Below, one piece after another: positions 1-6,195 of a stretch of DNA of 11,384 nucleotides. Where the stretch lies: positions 1 to 11,384 of the forward strand of contig CAISVS010000131.1 in NCBI GenBank assembly GCA_903889015.1, written 5' to 3'. Made by a program: the position numbers and the translations under genes. Within the stretch, counting starts at the first letter, position 1. Each line of letters starts with the position of its first letter. This stretch comes from an uncultured bacterium. GTDB lineage: Bacteria; Patescibacteriota; Saccharimonadia; Saccharimonadales; Saccharimonadaceae. The notes under the pieces are model-generated. The model was given only the letters and a program-made list of their open reading frames with translations. It was not told the DNA's origin and did no database searches.

Positions 1-367
1 GGCCTTTATCGCCCGCAAACTTTAAAGTTTGTTCGGTGCACCACCAATATTCTTCTTCGGTTTCGCCCTTCCAAGCAAAAACAGGCACGCCAGCGGCGGC
101 TATGGCGGCAGCGGCATGGTCTTGGGTCGAAAAGATATTGCATGATGCCCAACGAACTTCAGCGCCAAGGGCGACCAAGGTTTCAATCAAAACTGCAGTT
201 TGAATTGTCATGTGTAGCGATCCAGCGATGCGGGCGCCTGATAGTGGTTTAGATTCACCAAATTCACGTCGCAAAGCCATTAATCCTGGCATTTCTTTTT
301 CGGCTAGTGTAATTTCTTTTTGACCCCATTCAGCCAACTTTATATCTGCAACTTTATAATCAGTCAT
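1..367 (-). CDS. ahcY: Adenosylhomocysteinase (S-adenosylhomocysteine hydrolase), N-terminal part, cut by window edge
   Basis: Translation from the ATG at 367 reads [19 protein letters not shown] and continues through [66 protein letters not shown] and EEYWWCTEQ. This is the unmistakable N-terminal substrate-binding region of S-adenosylhomocysteine hydrolase. The cytosolic enzyme splits S-adenosylhomocysteine into adenosine and homocysteine, relieving product inhibition of SAM-dependent methyltransferases; it uses a bound NAD, whose Rossmann domain lies beyond the window. About 122 of the usual 420-480 residues are present. The start is supported by an AAGGGG Shine-Dalgarno site six bases upstream. 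The gene begins 13 bases after the stop of the upstream kinase, so the two are almost certainly co-transcribed. That pairing fits metabolism, since a kinase acting on adenosine would pull the reversible hydrolysis forward. Confidence 0.95.
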   Translation of the reverse strand, partial: MTDYKVADIKLAEWGQKEITLAEKEMPGLMALRREFGESKPLSGARIAGSLHMTIQTAVLIETLVALGAEVRWASCNIFSTQDHAAAAIAAAGVPVFAWKGETEEEYWWCTEQTLKFAGDKG

Positions 368-372
368 GTAAT

Positions 373-378
373 CCCCTT
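373..378 (-). promoter_or_regulatory. Shine-Dalgarno site of ahcY
   Basis: AAGGGG on the minus strand, with ATTAC before the ATG at 367, lying just past the stop codon of the kinase gene. It is one of the few clear ribosome binding sites in the window and belongs to an operon-internal gene. That contrasts with the leaderless-looking first genes. Confidence 0.75.
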
Positions 379-380
379 AT

Positions 381-1337
381 TTAATTAATTTTAATTTTAT
401 CATGAAAATTGTCCGAGAATCTGGTTTCAAATTGCTTTTTTGTAAATCTAAATTCTTGAGTGCCATGAGTTTCAACTGCATAAACAGATGAAATAGCACC
501 CATTTTGCCGCATAACTCTAAATCATAATTTCGAATATAACCGTACAAAAATCCAGCCCTAAATGCATCGCCAGCGCCAGTTGGGTCGGCAACAGTTTCG
601 GGGTGGGCGATTGGTATCTGAATTTCGCTTTTGACATTTTTGCCGGTGATAATTGAACCTTTTTTGCCTTTGGTGACGACAACAACTGGAATCATATCAA
701 TAATTTGTTGTTGAGTTTTACCTGTGCGTTCGGACAGTACTGAAAATTCATAATCGTTTAATATCAACAGTTCGGCGGTTTCGATGCCAGCAATCAAATC
801 TTCGTGTGGGACGTTGACGACTTGTTGACCAATGTCATAAAACATTCTTAATTTGTATTTTTTACATTCGTCAGTTTGTTGGCGCATGGCAGTTGGGTCG
901 TGCGGTGAGATGACAACAAATACATTTTCATTTTGCCATTTTGTCAACGATAAGTCGCCGCAATCAAACATGGCGCCAGGGTAAAATCCGCCAATTTGGT
1001 TGTCGTCAGAATCTGTAAAGACATTAAAACAAGCAGTAGGTGTGTCGCTGTGGTGAATGTAATCAGTATTAACGCCGCTTTCAGTTAATTTTTCAACGTA
1101 TTTGTCGGCATCAGGTCCGACTGAACCTAATAAAATTGGTTTTTCGCCTAATAACGACAAAGTGTAGCAAATATTTGCGCCAACGCCACCGTCGTTGGTT
1201 GATAATTTGTCCAAGAAAAAACTAAGTGACAATACGTGAATTTTGTCTGGTTTGATTAGGTCTTTATATTTGCCTGAAAAGTTCATAATGCGATCGATTG
1301 CGATTGATCCGCTGATAATAATCTGGGGTAAACTCAT
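381..1337 (-). CDS. PfkB-family sugar/nucleoside kinase, adenosine-kinase-like
   Basis: Cytosolic ribokinase/PfkB-fold kinase of 318 residues from the ATG at 1337. Seen: MSLPQIIISGSIAIDRIMNF with the substrate-hydroxyl-binding Asp near residue 15, a glycine-rich GGVGANICYTLSLLG stretch at 50-64 (PfkB signature 1), NQIGGFYPGAM at 113-123, LNDYEFSVL at 193-201, and signature 2 ADPTGAGDAFRAGF at 250-263 with the anion hole GAGD and catalytic Asp257. The overall pattern (SIAIDRIMNF, PDKIHVLSLSFFLDKL) resembles the bacterial/archaeal carbohydrate kinases annotated as adenosine kinases. The downstream ahcY neighbour makes adenosine the most likely substrate, but ribose or another nucleoside is possible. 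An upstream TTG at 1361 and an ATG at 1355 are in frame. I prefer 1337 because homology begins there and a TGC-TATTAT extended -10 ends eight bases before it, which would place the earlier starts inside the promoter. Confidence 0.9.
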   Translation of the reverse strand: MSLPQIIISGSIAIDRIMNFSGKYKDLIKPDKIHVLSLSFFLDKLSTNDGGVGANICYTLSLLGEKPILLGSVGPDADKYVEKLTESGVNTDYIHHSDTPTACFNVFTDSDDNQIGGFYPGAMFDCGDLSLTKWQNENVFVVISPHDPTAMRQQTDECKKYKLRMFYDIGQQVVNVPHEDLIAGIETAELLILNDYEFSVLSERTGKTQQQIIDMIPVVVVTKGKKGSIITGKNVKSEIQIPIAHPETVADPTGAGDAFRAGFLYGYIRNYDLELCGKMGAISSVYAVETHGTQEFRFTKKQFETRFSDNFHDKIKIN

Positions 1338-1345
1338 ATGTATAA

Positions 1346-1354
1346 ATAATAGCA
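1346..1354 (-). promoter_or_regulatory. Extended -10 promoter of the kinase-ahcY operon (leaderless)
   Basis: On the minus strand TGC-TATTAT runs from 1354 to 1346, and the expected start point near 1339 is two bases before the ATG at 1337. No good -35 is seen at 1369-1374. An alternative extended -10, TGT-TATATT (1388-1380), would give a leader of about 36 nt. Confidence 0.55.
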
Positions 1355-1374
1355 TAATCAACCTGTTGTTTATC

Positions 1375-1403
1375 TTGAAAATATAACATTAGCGGTTTAT
1401 ACT
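1375..1403 (+). promoter_or_regulatory. Sigma-70 promoter of the pilin array (leaderless)
   Basis: TTGAAA at 1375-1380, a 17-base spacer, and TATACT at 1398-1403. The predicted start near 1410 abuts the ATG at 1411, so pilin gene 1 should be translated from a leaderless mRNA. The same -35/17/-10/ATG geometry recurs at 6013-6049. It lies back to back with the kinase promoter on the other strand. Confidence 0.75.
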
Positions 1404-1460
1404 GAATCATATGCATAACGGTGCTGAATCTGTGGGCAGTTCAAACACATTAGTCTATTC
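1375..1460 (+). repeat. Block A, copy 1: promoter plus leader-peptide repeat
   Basis: A promoter-and-leader unit repeated at 6013-6098. From 1408 to 1449 the two copies are identical over 42 bases (coding MHNGAESVGSSNT); then come a 2-base mismatch and nine more identical bases. Upstream, the -35 and -10 hexamers match exactly while the spacer has diverged. A degenerate third copy is at 4745-4776. In this copy the leader joins straight to the pilin core. Confidence 0.85.
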
Positions 1461-2463
1461 GCGTGGCTTTACAATAGTCGAACTGCTAGTTGTCATTGTC
1501 GTCATTGGTATTTTAGCCGCCATAACAATCGTCAGCTATACGGGTATAACCAACAAGGCTACGATTGCTTCAATTCAATCCGACCTGACAAATGCTTCAA
1601 ATATTTTTAAAATGGATCAAGTTGTGAATGGTAAGTATCCGGCTACATTGGCCGACGCAAATAGCAGTAAGGGGATTACGTCGTGTGCTGGTACGACAAC
1701 TTGTTTTTATGCCGTTAATAACAGTCTGACACCTCAAGGATTTTGTATGGCTGTCACCAAAAATTTAACAGCTTATCGAATCACCAATGACAGCGCGCCG
1801 ACAGTAGGTGATTGTCAAAATTATGGGCAGCTGGTCAGTTTGGACGCTGGCAATACGTCGTCGTATTCTGGTAGTGGAACGGCATGGACTGACTTAAGCG
1901 GAAATGGTAACCATGGGACGTTAGTCAATGGAACAGGTTATATCAATCCCGGTATTTATCCAAATGATGCAAATTTAGTATTTGATGGTACTAACGATGG
2001 TGTTTCTTTGCCTGCTATTACACCTAACAAAGAAGTAACTTTTAATGCATTTATTTACCTCAACGGCGCAAATACGAATTACGGAACAATATTCTCAAAT
2101 TACGGGGCGGGTGGCAATGCGTACTATATTGGAACGTATCTGAATTTGCCGTCATCAATACAGGTATACTTTAACACCTCATTAGTCGCCACGATTACCT
2201 CGTTACCGATGAATACATGGATGATGTTGACGGTGACGCATAATGGCACTACAGCCATTGGTTACATTAATGCAGTACAGCAGTTTTCAGCCGCTAGCAC
2301 ATTGATTTCGTCGACTAATGTTACGGGTGTTGGATATGACGTTGCGCGTTCGAATTATCCATTCAAAGGTAGTATCGCAACAGCGCAAATTTACAACCGA
2401 GCTTTGCCGGCGGCTGAAATATTGCAGAACTTTAATGCGCTAAAAGGTCGTTATGGCTTGTAA
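1411..2463 (+). CDS. Type IV pilin-like protein 1 with C-terminal LamG-like domain
   Basis: Prepilin-like surface protein of 350 residues. A 19-residue leader ending SRG is followed by the class III processing site G|FTIVE, with Phe as mature residue 1 and Glu5, then the hydrophobic helix LLVVIVVIGILAAITIVSYTG. The prepilin peptidase would cleave before Phe20 in the membrane. A short pilin globular part (about 50-138) has Cys92/98 and Cys112/135, likely two disulfides. From about 140, LVSLDAGN, TAWTDLSGNGNHGTL, LVFDGTNDGVSL, NTWMMLTVTHNG, GYINAVQQF and KGSIATAQIYNRAL mark a concanavalin/LamG-fold (Laminin_G_3-like) domain, which commonly binds carbohydrate or protein. It is the first gene of a five-gene array with its own leaderless promoter. 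Its last codons contain the ATG of gene 2. A role in adhesion is inferred. Confidence 0.88.
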   Translation: MHNGAESVGSSNTLVYSRGFTIVELLVVIVVIGILAAITIVSYTGITNKATIASIQSDLTNASNIFKMDQVVNGKYPATLADANSSKGITSCAGTTTCFYAVNNSLTPQGFCMAVTKNLTAYRITNDSAPTVGDCQNYGQLVSLDAGNTSSYSGSGTAWTDLSGNGNHGTLVNGTGYINPGIYPNDANLVFDGTNDGVSLPAITPNKEVTFNAFIYLNGANTNYGTIFSNYGAGGNAYYIGTYLNLPSSIQVYFNTSLVATITSLPMNTWMMLTVTHNGTTAIGYINAVQQFSAASTLISSTNVTGVGYDVARSNYPFKGSIATAQIYNRALPAAEILQNFNALKGRYGL

Positions 2464-3520
2464 TCGAGATTCTACCGCCTACAATCTACTACCTACTACC
2501 TACCAACGGGGCTTTACAATAGTTGAACTATTGGTTGTTATCGTCGTCATTGGTATTCTCGCTGCGATAACCATCGTCAGCTACACTGGTATTTCGCAAC
2601 GTGCCACAGTTGCCTCAATCCAGTCCGACCTAACTAATGCATCTAATATCTTTAAGATGGACCAAGTTACAAACAGTGGCTACCCATCAGATTTAACATC
2701 AGCTAACAATAACAAAGGTATCCCATCATGCACTAGCACAACAGCTTGTTTTTATGCAGTAAATAACAGCATTACGCCACAAGGATTTTGTTTGGATGTT
2801 ACTAAAAACTCAACAACTTACAAAATTACTAATGACAGCGCGCCGACGTTAGGTGATTGTAGAAGTTATGGACTGGTTGTCAGCGTAGATGCTGGTAATG
2901 TGATTTCATATCCTTCACCATTTACGGGCACAGCATGGAATGATTTAAGCGGTAACGGGCTTAACGGCACTTTATATAATAATGTGGCTTATAATTCAGC
3001 TAGTGGTGGCATTCTAGTTTTTGATGGCAATGATGATTATGTTGACTTGGGCGACAATGCAAGTTTTAGAAATTTATCCAACATTACATTATCTGCTTGG
3101 GTTAATATAGATAATTTAGTTGATGCTTGGAATTATATCTTGGGAAAATCGGGATTTTGGGGCAATAATGAGTTTGGATTTTATACGAGTGGTGCTAAAT
3201 TGGGAGTGTCAATTGATGGTGATGTCGGTTCGCGTGCTTGGGTTGAATATGTGTACTCGGCCAATATCGGACAGTGGCATTATTTGACGACGACTTATGA
3301 CGGATCGAATGTTAAATTGTATATTGATGGAGTTTTGATTGGCTCAAGTGCAACTTCCGGTAAAGTTGGCAATAATACTGATCATCTTTATGTTGGTCGT
3401 GCCACGAATTTATATTACACCAAACAGTCAGTCGGTAGTGTTCAGTTGTTTAATCGATCGATGCCAATAACTGAAATTCAGCAGATTTTTGACAACACAA
3501 AGGGTCGTTATGGTCTATAA
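2453..3520 (+). CDS. Type IV pilin-like protein 2 with C-terminal LamG-like domain
   Basis: 355 residues. The leader MACNRDSTAYNLLPTTYQRG (20 aa) is encoded by the heptamer-repeat block B, then G|FTIVELLVVIVVIG opens the pilin helix. The pilin part keeps the four-cysteine layout of gene 1 (Cys93/99 and 113/136) and the ITNDSAPTLGDC motif. The C-terminal half (about 141-355) is LamG-like: VVSVDAGN, TAWNDLSGNGLNGTL, LVFDGNDDYVDLG, ITLSAWVNI, QWHYLTTTYDGSNVKLYIDGVLIG, GSVQLFNRSMPITEIQ. The ATG overlaps the last 11 bases of gene 1, so translation is probably coupled; no Shine-Dalgarno site was found. The N-terminal helix protein is identical to that of gene 1, but many codons differ synonymously, so this is an old duplicate held by selection. 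Confidence 0.88.
   Translation: MACNRDSTAYNLLPTTYQRGFTIVELLVVIVVIGILAAITIVSYTGISQRATVASIQSDLTNASNIFKMDQVTNSGYPSDLTSANNNKGIPSCTSTTACFYAVNNSITPQGFCLDVTKNSTTYKITNDSAPTLGDCRSYGLVVSVDAGNVISYPSPFTGTAWNDLSGNGLNGTLYNNVAYNSASGGILVFDGNDDYVDLGDNASFRNLSNITLSAWVNIDNLVDAWNYILGKSGFWGNNEFGFYTSGAKLGVSIDGDVGSRAWVEYVYSANIGQWHYLTTTYDGSNVKLYIDGVLIGSSATSGKVGNNTDHLYVGRATNLYYTKQSVGSVQLFNRSMPITEIQQIFDNTKGRYGL
2464..2505 (+). repeat. Block B, copy 1: heptanucleotide tandem repeat in pilin 2 leader
   Basis: After TCGAGATTCTAC the sequence falls into 7-base units of the form TACCTAC (CGCCTAC, AATCTAC, TACCTAC, TACCTAC). Related blocks at 4798-4835 and 6109-6152 share the CCGARATTCTAC-type lead-in. Each lies inside coding sequence, so gain or loss of one 7-base unit shifts the frame. 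Confidence 0.75.
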
Positions 3521-4703
3521 AAATAACGGCTTTACGATCGTCGAATTACTTGTCGTCATTGTCGTAATTGGCATCTTGGCCGCTATAACCATCGTCAGTT
3601 ATACTGGTATAACCAATAAAGCTACGATTGCTTCAGTTCAATCCGACCTAGACAGTGCCAGTCGCAAACTTAGACTTTATTATACTTTGTATGGCTCTTA
3701 TCCCACTGCTATGGACGTCAACAACTGTCCTGCCGCTCCAACAGCCGACACTAATTATTGTTTAAAAAGCAGTAACGGCAGCACCTTTTCCTATGGTTCA
3801 ACCACTCCATCAACATTTAGATTAAATAACATTAAAAACACAACCAGATATACTACTACCGAAAGTTCCAGTCCGGCACCGTTAACCCAAGTGGTTGCTA
3901 GTGGTGGCAACACGGTTACTGACTTAAACGGTTATCGTATTCATACCTTTACTTCGACTGGCGCTTTTACAGTTACAAGCGGTGATAGTGTTGAGGTGCT
4001 AGTTGTTGGCGGTGGTGGTGGCGGAGGCGGTGGATATTACGCTGGAGGTGGTGGAGGTGGTGGGTTGATATATAATTCTGCATTTGCAATATCTAGTCAG
4101 AGTTATACCGTTACAGTCGGGGTTGGCGGTACTGCTGGAGTTGCCCAGACTTCTCATGGTGGCAATGGTGGTAACTCAATATTTTCGTCATTAACTGCTG
4201 TTGGCGGTGGTGGTGGCGGTTCGACTTATTCTCAAGCACCGACTGCCGGAGGAAGCGGTGGCGGTGGCGGACCTTTAGCTGGCAGTGGCGATAATGGCGG
4301 GCAGGCTGGTGCAGTTGGTACTGCAGGCCAAGGGAATGTTGGTGGAACGGCTGGGTTTAATGCTGGCGGTGGCGGCGGGGCTGGTGAAGCTGGTGTTAAC
4401 GGGTCAGGTACTTCACCTTATGGCCGCGGTGGAGATGGGCTAGCGTACAGTATTTCAGGCGCATCCGCATATTATGCTGGTGGTGGCGGCGGAGCTTGGG
4501 ATGCAAATAATGGTACACCACAGCTGGTGTATGGCGGGCTTGGTGGTGGCGGTAATGCCGCTACCTATAGCGTAGCGGCAACTGCGGGCGCTGCAAATAC
4601 AGGAGGTGGTGGTGGCGGCGGTCAACATGCGACTTTTCCGGCTGGTTTTTCAGGTGCAGCTGGTGGTTCTGGAGTTGTAATTATTAGGTATCTGCTGCCA
4701 TGA
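3510..4703 (+). CDS. Type IV pilin-like protein 3 with C-terminal glycine-rich domain
   Basis: 397 residues from the ATG at 3510; an in-frame TTG at 3489 would add seven. 3510 is chosen because it reproduces the exact 11-base overlap seen between genes 1 and 2. The leader MVYKNNG is minimal, then G|FTIVELLVVIVVIG at residue 8. The pilin body has Cys73 and Cys84 and differs from genes 1/2 (RKLRLYYTLYGSYP). From about 140, GYRIHTFTSTGAFTV and VEVLVVGGGGGGGGGYY begin a long glycine-rich region with repeated GGGG blocks alternating with short hydrophobic strands, ending SGVVIIRYLLP. This matches the glycine-rich domains of phage tail adhesins and CPR surface proteins, which can form polyglycine II helical sandwiches. 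Only the pilin N-terminus is shared with genes 1 and 2. The stop overlaps the next start (ATGA). Confidence 0.85.
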   Translation: MVYKNNGFTIVELLVVIVVIGILAAITIVSYTGITNKATIASVQSDLDSASRKLRLYYTLYGSYPTAMDVNNCPAAPTADTNYCLKSSNGSTFSYGSTTPSTFRLNNIKNTTRYTTTESSSPAPLTQVVASGGNTVTDLNGYRIHTFTSTGAFTVTSGDSVEVLVVGGGGGGGGGYYAGGGGGGGLIYNSAFAISSQSYTVTVGVGGTAGVAQTSHGGNGGNSIFSSLTAVGGGGGGSTYSQAPTAGGSGGGGGPLAGSGDNGGQAGAVGTAGQGNVGGTAGFNAGGGGGAGEAGVNGSGTSPYGRGGDGLAYSISGASAYYAGGGGGAWDANNGTPQLVYGGLGGGGNAATYSVAATAGAANTGGGGGGGQHATFPAGFSGAAGGSGVVIIRYLLP

Positions 4704-6016
4704 TAAAGCATATAATTTCGCATATATTTAGATCTATATTTAAAGATGCACAATCTGTTGATAGTTCAAACACACCGGTTTCTTCGAATCGCCCCAAAAA
4801 CCGAAATTCTACTACCTATAACCTACTACCTACCAAAAAGGTTTTAACCCATGCTTCGCCAAGGTTACGCAGGATAAAGCTAGCTTCGCCAGCCTTTACA
4901 ATCGTCGAACTCCTAGTCGTCATCGTCGTCATCGGCGTCCTAGCCGCCATAACTATCGTTAGTTACACTGGCATCTCCCAAAAAGCCACCGTTGCCTCAT
5001 TTCAATCTGACCTAAATAACGCCTCTAGGTTATTAAAGATGGACCAGGTTATAAACGGCGGTTATCCCGCATCGACAAGCCAGCTTAATAACAACAAGGG
5101 GCTAGTAGCAAGTAATGGGGCTACATTTGCTAGTTATGAATATAATAATACCGTCATTCCTCAAACTTTCTGTTTAACACTTAAAAAAGACACAACATAT
5201 TATCGTATTACTAATGATTCAATTCCTACATCCGGTGCTTGTATGGGATTATATGCGACTGGCGGCACTATTACAGATAGTGGTGGTTATCGAATAAATA
5301 CATTCACAACCAGTGGCACATTCACTGTTAATAGTGGCATTAGTAATGTTGAGGTGCTAGTTGTTGCTGGCGGAGGCGGCGGCGCAGCTATGACGGGTGG
5401 TGGCGGTGGCGCTGGTGGGGTGCTGTATAATGCAACTCATGCTGTTTCGACGCAGTCATATGTAGTTACAGTTGGCGCTGGTGGTGCTGGTCAGATTGGT
5501 GCGTCTAATCCTGGGTATGGCTCTGATGGTCAGAATAGTGTTTTTGATAATTTAACCGCAATTGGTGGCGGTGGTGGTGCAACAAATGCCGGCAATGGCA
5601 GGCTAGGTGGTTCTGGTGGAGGATCTGGTCACAGTAATACGACAGGTGGTGCTGGTACTGCTGGGCAAGGCTATAGCGGTAGCGGTGGCGCAACTGGGGT
5701 GCCAAATTACGGTGCAGGTGGTGGTGGCGGAGCTGGTGCTGTTGGCGGTGTGCCAACTAATACAAATGGTGGTAATGGTGGTATAGGAGTTTCATATTCA
5801 ATTTCTGGATCATCAGCTTATTATGCTGGCGGTGGTGGTGGCGGAACATATTTAGGTGGTACCCCAGGTAATGGTGGCTTAGGTGGCGGCGGTAATTCAC
5901 CAGCCGGCAACGCAACAGCAAATACTGGTGGCGGTGGCGGTGGACAGATTAATAACGGTTCAAACGCTGGTGCCGGTGGTTCAGGTATTGTAATCGTACG
6001 CTACCTTCTTCCTTGA
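4700..6016 (+). CDS. Type IV pilin-like protein 4 with C-terminal glycine-rich domain and very long leader
   Basis: 438 residues. The start ATG overlaps the gene 3 stop as ATGA. The leader is 65 residues, unusually long for a prepilin, and contains all three leader blocks in frame: A-like (AQSVDSSNTP), B (NRNSTTYNLLPT) and C (THASPRLRRIKLASPA). The processing site is A|FTIVE rather than G|F; Ala at -1 is tolerated by some prepilin peptidases. The mature protein has the pilin helix, Cys158 and Cys181, then from about 195 GYRINTFTTSGTFTV, VEVLVVAGGGGG and a glycine-rich domain ending SGIVIVRYLLP, closely parallel to gene 3. No other credible in-frame start exists between 4700 and the pilin helix. 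The stop overlaps a TTG (TTGA) that is also the -35 of an internal promoter. Confidence 0.83.
   Translation: MIKHIISHIFRSIFKDAQSVDSSNTPVSSNRPKNRNSTTYNLLPTKKVLTHASPRLRRIKLASPAFTIVELLVVIVVIGVLAAITIVSYTGISQKATVASFQSDLNNASRLLKMDQVINGGYPASTSQLNNNKGLVASNGATFASYEYNNTVIPQTFCLTLKKDTTYYRITNDSIPTSGACMGLYATGGTITDSGGYRINTFTTSGTFTVNSGISNVEVLVVAGGGGGAAMTGGGGGAGGVLYNATHAVSTQSYVVTVGAGGAGQIGASNPGYGSDGQNSVFDNLTAIGGGGGATNAGNGRLGGSGGGSGHSNTTGGAGTAGQGYSGSGGATGVPNYGAGGGGGAGAVGGVPTNTNGGNGGIGVSYSISGSSAYYAGGGGGGTYLGGTPGNGGLGGGGNSPAGNATANTGGGGGGQINNGSNAGAGGSGIVIVRYLLP
4745..4776 (+). repeat. Block A, degenerate copy in pilin 4 leader
   Basis: GATGCACAATCTGTTGATAG and the following TTCAAACACACC align with the 1425-1450 and 6062-6089 copies at roughly three-quarters identity. 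The promoter hexamers of the other copies are not preserved here. It is read in frame with the pilin core. Confidence 0.6.
4798..4835 (+). repeat. Block B, copy 2: heptanucleotide repeat in pilin 4 leader
   Basis: AAACCGAAATTCTAC is followed by TACCTAT, AACCTAC and TACCTAC, three 7-base units. It translates as NRNSTTYNLLPT and lies between blocks A and C. Confidence 0.7.
4848..4898 (+). repeat. Block C, copy 1: SPRLRRIKLASPA element before the pilin helix
   Basis: An insert of about 50 bases containing a 30-base-spaced direct repeat of GCTTCGCC (4853-4860 and 4883-4890) and the palindrome AGCTAGCT. The second copy at 6167-6217 differs at three positions over about 50 bases. It supplies the basic residues RLRRIK just before the membrane helix and replaces the normal G|F junction with A|F. 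Confidence 0.75.
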
Positions 6017-6041
6017 AAACCAATCATATCACGCTTATACT
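6013..6041 (+). promoter_or_regulatory. Internal promoter of the pilin array (block A copy)
   Basis: TTGAAA at 6013-6018, a 17-base spacer, and TATACT at 6036-6041: the same hexamers and spacing as the array's first promoter. The predicted start near 6048 is one base before the ATG at 6049. The -35 overlaps the gene 4 stop codon. Exact retention of both hexamers while the spacer has drifted suggests selection for promoter function. Confidence 0.65.
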
Positions 6042-6098
6042 TAAACATATGCATAACGGTGCTGAATCTGTGGGCAGTTCAAACACACCAGTCTATTC
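6013..6098 (+). repeat. Block A, copy 2: promoter plus leader-peptide repeat
   Basis: Second near-identical copy of 1375-1460. It has the same promoter hexamers, 42 identical bases from 6046 to 6087, a 2-base difference at 6088-6089, then AGTCTATTC. Here the leader is not in frame with the pilin that follows. Confidence 0.85.
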
Positions 6099-6195
6099 AA
6101 AATGTCCAAAAACCGAGATTCTACTACCTACTATCTACTACCTACTATCTACAAAAAAGGCTTCACCCATTCTTCGCCAAAGCTACGCAGGATAA
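6049..6195 (+). CDS. Short leader ORF from block A, out of frame with pilin 5
   Basis: Reads MHNGAESVGSSNTPVYSKCPK, then TEILLPTIYYLLSTKKASP, and stops at 6195 (48 codons). An in-frame TTG at 6013 overlapping the gene 4 stop (TTGA) would extend it to 60 codons and corresponds by alignment to the start of gene 4. The first 13 residues equal the leader of pilin 1, but the heptamer and element C blocks are read in a different frame from pilin 5, so no pilin helix is made. It could be a frameshifted (OFF) leader of gene 5, a translated coupling ORF, or a relic. Adding one base modulo 3, such as one 7-base repeat unit, would fuse it to pilin 5. Confidence 0.4.
   Translation: MHNGAESVGSSNTPVYSKCPKTEILLPTIYYLLSTKKASPILRQSYAG

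Noticed and set aside
1338..1361. Longer kinase start (TTG 1361 or ATG 1355)
   Set aside because: The extra residues MIMLLFIH lack homology and would overlap the extended -10 promoter; 1337 fits better.
4011..4680. GGT/GGC-rich stretch as a minisatellite or CRISPR-like repeat
   Set aside because: Irregular spacing and an intact reading frame show it is simply glycine-rich coding sequence, matched by gene 4.
5505..5756. Minus-strand open frame rich in His and Gln
   Set aside because: It is the antisense of the glycine-codon repeats in pilin 4 (GGT/GGC read backwards); no start signal and no family resemblance.
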